Part shown: positions 60,810-64,000 of the stretch, one piece after another | Numbering within the stretch: the stretch's first letter is position 1 | Layout: the number at the start of each line of letters is the position of its first letter | Assembly (NCBI RefSeq): GCF_002099195.1 | Contig: NZ_NBYX01000011.1 | Coordinates: 1 to 64,000 of the forward strand | From: Burkholderia puraquae | Lineage (GTDB): Bacteria; Pseudomonadota; Gammaproteobacteria; Burkholderiales; Burkholderiaceae | Direction of reading: 5' to 3' | DNA length: 64,000 nucleotides | The notes under the pieces: generated by a model | Database searches by the model: none | Told to the model about the DNA's origin: nothing | Seen by the model: only the letters and a program-made list of their open reading frames with translations | Made by a program: the position numbers and the translations under genes

Positions 60810-61766
60810 TTATTCGATGTCCTCGTCGTCCTCGTCGTCGTTCATTTCGCCGCCATCCGCATCTGGGTCCGGCGACGCATACGCGCTGGCCTGCTCGAGC
60901 AGCCAGCCGCGAAACAGCTCCAGCGGCTTGCTGTGGCTGAACTCCGTCGGATACACGAGGTAGTACGCCGAATCGCCGACGGTTGCCGCGTCGCACGGCA
61001 CGACCAGCCCGAGCTGCTGCAACTGTTCCTCGACGAAGAATTTCGGCACGAGCGCGACGCCGAGCCCGGCCGCGGCCGCGCTGATCAGCATCGTGTGCAG
61101 CTCGTAGCGCACCCCCTGCATCGTGCGGATGTCCTCGACGCCGTGCGTCTCGAACCACTGCGCCCACGCGCCGGGGCGCGTCGTGGAGTGCAGCAGCGGG
61201 TACGCGAGCAGATCCTCGACGCGCTCGACGGGCCCGTGGAGCAGCGCGGGCGAGCAGATCGGCACGACTTCCTCGCCGAACAGGTAATCCGACGACGTGC
61301 CGGGCCAGGTCGGCTTGCCGTAGTGGATCGCGGCCTCGAAGTGCGTGTCCTCGAACGAGAACAGGTCGGTGCGGCTGCCCATGTTCACGCGCACGTCGGG
61401 CGTGCGGTCGTAGAAGCTCTTGATGCGCGGGATCAGCCAGTGCGACGCGAAGGTCGGCAGCACCGCCAGCTCCAGGTAGCCGCCGCCGCTGCCGTGCGCG
61501 ATGATCGACAGCGTGTCGCGGTCGAGCGCCTCCAGCGCGCGGCGCACCTGCGTGCCGTACAGCTTGCCGGCGCGCGTCAGCACGACGCGCTGCTTCACGC
61601 GCGCGAACAGCCGCACGCCGAGGCTGGCTTCCAGCGTCGCGATCTGCCGCGATACCGCGCTTTCGGTCAGGAACAGTTCCTTGGCCGCGTGCGTGAAGCT
61701 TTCGTGGCGCGCGGCGGCTTCGAAAGCCACGAGCGCGCCCATGTTGGGAATCTTGAATTTGCGCAT
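60810..61766 (-). CDS. LysR-family regulator with acidic tail
   Basis: A 318-residue LysR protein of the GcvA type (NMGALVAFEAAARHESFTHA, KELFLTESAVSRQIATLEAS). Its C-terminus ends GGEMNDDEDDEDIE, a strongly acidic tail uncommon in LysR proteins. Divergent from the DUF1338 gene across 223 bp. The start at 61766 keeps the usual N-terminus. Confidence 0.88.
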   Translation of the reverse strand: MRKFKIPNMGALVAFEAAARHESFTHAAKELFLTESAVSRQIATLEASLGVRLFARVKQRVVLTRAGKLYGTQVRRALEALDRDTLSIIAHGSGGGYLELAVLPTFASHWLIPRIKSFYDRTPDVRVNMGSRTDLFSFEDTHFEAAIHYGKPTWPGTSSDYLFGEEVVPICSPALLHGPVERVEDLLAYPLLHSTTRPGAWAQWFETHGVEDIRTMQGVRYELHTMLISAAAAGLGVALVPKFFVEEQLQQLGLVVPCDAATVGDSAYYLVYPTEFSHSKPLELFRGWLLEQASAYASPDPDADGGEMNDDEDDEDIE

Positions 61767-61989
61767 GATGTTCGATTCGTCTGACGATCGGTTCCGCACG
61801 ACACAAGGCGGAGGGCGGAGCAGGGGAGCGGCTGATAATTCCAAAAACTCATCACATATCAATTTAATCTCGCTTTACGCCCCGCTGCAACCCTTTGAAT
61901 AATGCTCCCCACGCAAGGTCAGGCGCCCGCTGGGCGGCCGGCCGACGAGTTGCCGGCACGTTTGCCGGCGGTCCCCCGAGAGAATCCTG

Positions 61990-63018
61990 ATGCGCAATCC
62001 GAATATCGAGAGCTTGCTGACGAAGCTGCTGGGACAGGCGAAGACCGACGCCCTGTTCTCGACCCTGAACATGCCGGCCATCCTCGAAGAATGGGAAGAA
62101 GGCGTCGTGACGCGCGCGGAAATCGCGCAGGCGATGAACATGGCGCTGTTCGAAGGGCTGCTCGAACGGTCGGCGAACGGCCGGGCGTATACGGCCGACG
62201 CGATCGAAAGCGGCGGCTCGGTCTATTTCGACCACGGCGCGCTGCGCACGGTGCGCTGGCCGCACACGGGCGCGCTGCCGCCGGGCGAGGCCGCGTTCAC
62301 GCGCATCCTGCGTCCGCTCGGCTTCCGCCTGAACGGCCGCTACCCGCTCGACAAGCTCGGCATGACGGGGCGCGCGTATGCGCATGAAGACGCGCCGGAC
62401 GAAATCGCGCAGTTCTTCGTGAGCGAACTGCATCCGGAACGTTTCTCGAAGGAATTCCAGCAGGCCGTGACGAACGTTGTGAGCACGTCGCGCGATCCGC
62501 TGTCGCCGGCGGCCGTCGCGCTGCTGTGGGAAGTCGAGCGCGAAGGCTGGCTGCCGCTCGACGCCGCGCACGCGCTGCTGCCGGAGATCGTCGGGGCGTT
62601 CGCGCGCCAGCACGACCTGCCGAACGAGCTCGACTACGAAACGCTGCTGCTGGAATCGGCGGAAATGGCGTGGATCTCGACCGAAGGCAACGCGTTCAAC
62701 CATGCGACCGACCGCGTCGCCGACGTGTTCAAGCTGTCCGACGACGAGAAGGCGAAGGGCCGGCCGATGAAGCCGGAAGTCGAGCGTTCGCGCTCGGGCC
62801 GCGTGTTCCAGACCGCGTATCGCGCCGATACCGTCGAACGCGAATTCCGCACGCGCGACGGCGGCACGGTGAAGCGCAACGTGCCGGGTTCGTTCTACGA
62901 GTTCATCACGCGCAAGCGCACGTTCGACCAGGCGGCGCGCCGCTGGGTGACCGACCTGCGTTTCGATGCGGGTAACGCGCAGGGCATCTTCAAGATGACG
63001 GCGAACGCGGCGAAGTAA
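61990..63018 (+). CDS. DUF1338 / 2-oxoadipate dioxygenase-decarboxylase (HglS-like)
   Basis: A 342-residue DUF1338 protein. Likely metal ligands are His in YFDHGALRTVRW, His in GNAFNHATDRV and Glu in GSFYEFITRK. Characterised members (HglS) turn 2-oxoadipate into D-2-hydroxyglutarate in lysine catabolism. HglS itself is longer (about 460), so a related but distinct short form is possible. Regulated presumably by the divergent LysR. Confidence 0.85.
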   Translation: MRNPNIESLLTKLLGQAKTDALFSTLNMPAILEEWEEGVVTRAEIAQAMNMALFEGLLERSANGRAYTADAIESGGSVYFDHGALRTVRWPHTGALPPGEAAFTRILRPLGFRLNGRYPLDKLGMTGRAYAHEDAPDEIAQFFVSELHPERFSKEFQQAVTNVVSTSRDPLSPAAVALLWEVEREGWLPLDAAHALLPEIVGAFARQHDLPNELDYETLLLESAEMAWISTEGNAFNHATDRVADVFKLSDDEKAKGRPMKPEVERSRSGRVFQTAYRADTVEREFRTRDGGTVKRNVPGSFYEFITRKRTFDQAARRWVTDLRFDAGNAQGIFKMTANAAK

Positions 63019-63061
63019 CGCCGAGAACGCAGGGCGCGCCGCTTACGGAAGAAGCGAGCCG

Positions 63062-63093
63062 ATCGGGCAGGATGCATGCGCGTCCTGCCCGAT
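63062..63093 (+). terminator. rho-independent terminator after the DUF1338 gene
   Basis: Perfect 11-bp stem atcgggcagga/tcctgcccgat with a 10-base loop and short T-run (ttgcgtt), 44 bp after the stop. Confidence 0.7.
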
Positions 63094-63220
63094 TTGCGTT
63101 GGGCGGCTCGTGATACGGCGGAACGCGCGCGGCCGGGCGCACGCCGGGTCACGACGTCGTGGTCGTCGGTGGGATGGGAAGAGGGCGGAAGGAGGCTGGC
63201 GCGTGCCGCGCGCCGCACCG

Positions 63221-63304
63221 TCAGAAGAGGTGCGTGATCAGGTAGAACAGCACCAGCAGCCCGACCGGCACGCCGAGCAGCCAGGCGATCAGGTATTTGC
63301 CCAT
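63221..63304 (-). CDS. 27-residue membrane peptide
   Basis: Very short gene: MGKYLIAWLLGVPVGLLVLF then YLITHLF, almost one whole membrane helix. AGGA sits 8 bases before the ATG at 63304. Such tiny peptides often accompany CsbD/BON stress proteins in Burkholderia; role unknown. It could be a stress-membrane peptide or a phospholipid-associated regulator. Confidence 0.7.
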   Translation of the reverse strand: MGKYLIAWLLGVPVGLLVLFYLITHLF

Positions 63305-63368
63305 GTCGTTGTCCTGGTGGCCGCGGCGCCGTGGGCGCCGCGGCGGGTGATGTCGATGTGCGATCGCG

Positions 63369-63566
63369 TCACAGCTCGCGATCGAATTCCTTCAACTGCT
63401 TCTCGGCCGCGTCGCGAGCGATCCCGTACCGCTCCTGGATCTTGCCGGCGAGATACTCGCGATTGCCGTCGGCCACCTTCAGGTCGTCGTCGGTCAGCTT
63501 GCCCCACTTGGCCTTCAGCTTGCCGGCGAGCTGCTTCCACTGGCCCTTGATCTTGTCCTCGTTCAT
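63369..63566 (-). CDS. CsbD family stress protein
   Basis: A 65-residue CsbD-type protein: NEDKIKGQWKQLAGKLKAKW, GKLTDDDLKVADGNREYLAG, GKIQERYGIARDAAEKQLKE. The ATG has aggag 7-11 bases upstream. General-stress protein of unknown mechanism; clustered with the membrane peptide and BON protein. Confidence 0.9.
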   Translation of the reverse strand: MNEDKIKGQWKQLAGKLKAKWGKLTDDDLKVADGNREYLAGKIQERYGIARDAAEKQLKEFDREL

Positions 63567-63622
63567 CGTGTGCTCCTTGTCGTGCAGGGATAAAAGGCGC
63601 GGCGGCGGGCCGCGCCGGGAGG

Positions 63623-63973
63623 TCAGGCCTTCGCCTTCAGGCCGGATGCGTCGACGTGCTTCACGCCCTTGACCGCGCGCGACACGGCGATCGCCTTCTT
63701 CACGGCGATCTTCGTGGGCAGCACGCCCGTGAGCGTGACGACGCCGTCGACCGTCTTCACGCTGATGTCGACGCTCTTCAGGCCGTCGATCGTGGCCAGC
63801 CGGCCCTTCACCTTCGTCGTGATCCACGTGTCGGTGACGGGCTGGTTCGATTCGGTCTTCATGCCGTTGCCGGCGGATGCGTCCTGCGCAACCGCGTTCG
63901 TGAGCGGCGCGGCACTCAGCAGGAAAGCCGCGCTGACGGCGAGCAGCGTCGAAAGATGCGGGGTCTTGTTCAT
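63623..63973 (-). CDS. BON-domain periplasmic protein
   Basis: A 116-residue exported protein with signal peptide (STLLAVSAAFLLSAAPLTNA) and one BON domain (TDTWITTKVKGRLATIDGLK, VEVKTVDGVVTLTGVLPT-like strands). OsmY-type proteins of this kind protect membranes under osmotic stress. The ATG has gaagga upstream. Same strand as CsbD and the membrane peptide. Confidence 0.88.
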   Translation of the reverse strand: MNKTPHLSTLLAVSAAFLLSAAPLTNAVAQDASAGNGMKTESNQPVTDTWITTKVKGRLATIDGLKSVDISVKTVDGVVTLTGVLPTKIAVKKAIAVSRAVKGVKHVDASGLKAKA

Positions 63974-64000
63974 TGATGTTCTCCTTCGATTGGCGTGGTG

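Overview
The window is GC-rich, gene-dense DNA whose gene families (OmpC-type porins, many LysR/AraC/MerR regulators, an Ada-AlkA fusion, MHS/MFS transporters) are typical of Burkholderia, most likely a secondary chromosome. This assignment is by family resemblance; there is no rRNA or tRNA in the window to confirm it. I saw no CRISPR array, rRNA or tRNA.

Layout. 0-3.8 kb: a leftward type VI secretion effector module with a Tle3-type lipase (1085-3397), its DUF2875/Tla3 adaptor cut by the window edge, and an unrecognised small protein, next to AT-rich DNA. 4.4-14.1 kb: a complete hydroquinone ring-cleavage pathway (transporter, LysR regulator, two-subunit hydroquinone dioxygenase, 4-hydroxymuconic semialdehyde dehydrogenase, maleylacetate reductase, hydroxyquinol dioxygenase, YciI-like protein, Rieske ferredoxin, porin). 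The same 17-bp site stands before the transporter and before the dioxygenase genes. 14.3-18.7 kb: an AraC remnant, a nitroreductase/adenylate-forming enzyme pair, small unknown genes and a structured leader. 18.9-21.7 kb: an NmrA/SnoaL/SDR cluster with a MarR gene and a double palindromic operator. 21.8-27.4 kb: a metal island (Cu(I) P-type ATPase, Met-rich periplasmic protein, LemA and two TPM-domain proteins) abutting a truncated HD-domain gene.

27.7-34 kb: glmS with a divergent Lrp-type regulator, panB, an AraC regulator, and ada-alkA plus ogt DNA-alkylation repair genes. 34.2-38.7 kb: a uronate locus (ExuT-like transporter, LacI regulator, uronate dehydrogenase) with two LacI-type operators. 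A 960-bp IS1341-like element lies exactly between the inferred native ribosome binding site and the start codon of udh. Its TnpB has an in-frame deletion of the RuvC-I segment and should be nuclease-dead. This is the most unusual object in the window.

38.7-50.4 kb: small unknown proteins, a MerR regulator with a 19-bp-spacer promoter before an Old Yellow Enzyme-type oxidoreductase, and a metal-uptake cluster (two TonB receptors, PepSY membrane protein with a His/Met-rich loop, DUF2946 proteins). 50.9-64 kb: LysE exporter, LysR/MHS transporter/creatinase-like M24 hydrolase, a GapN-like aldehyde dehydrogenase, a Fur-box-preceded TonB siderophore receptor, LysR with a DUF1338 (HglS-like) enzyme, and a stress cluster (27-residue membrane peptide, CsbD, BON protein).
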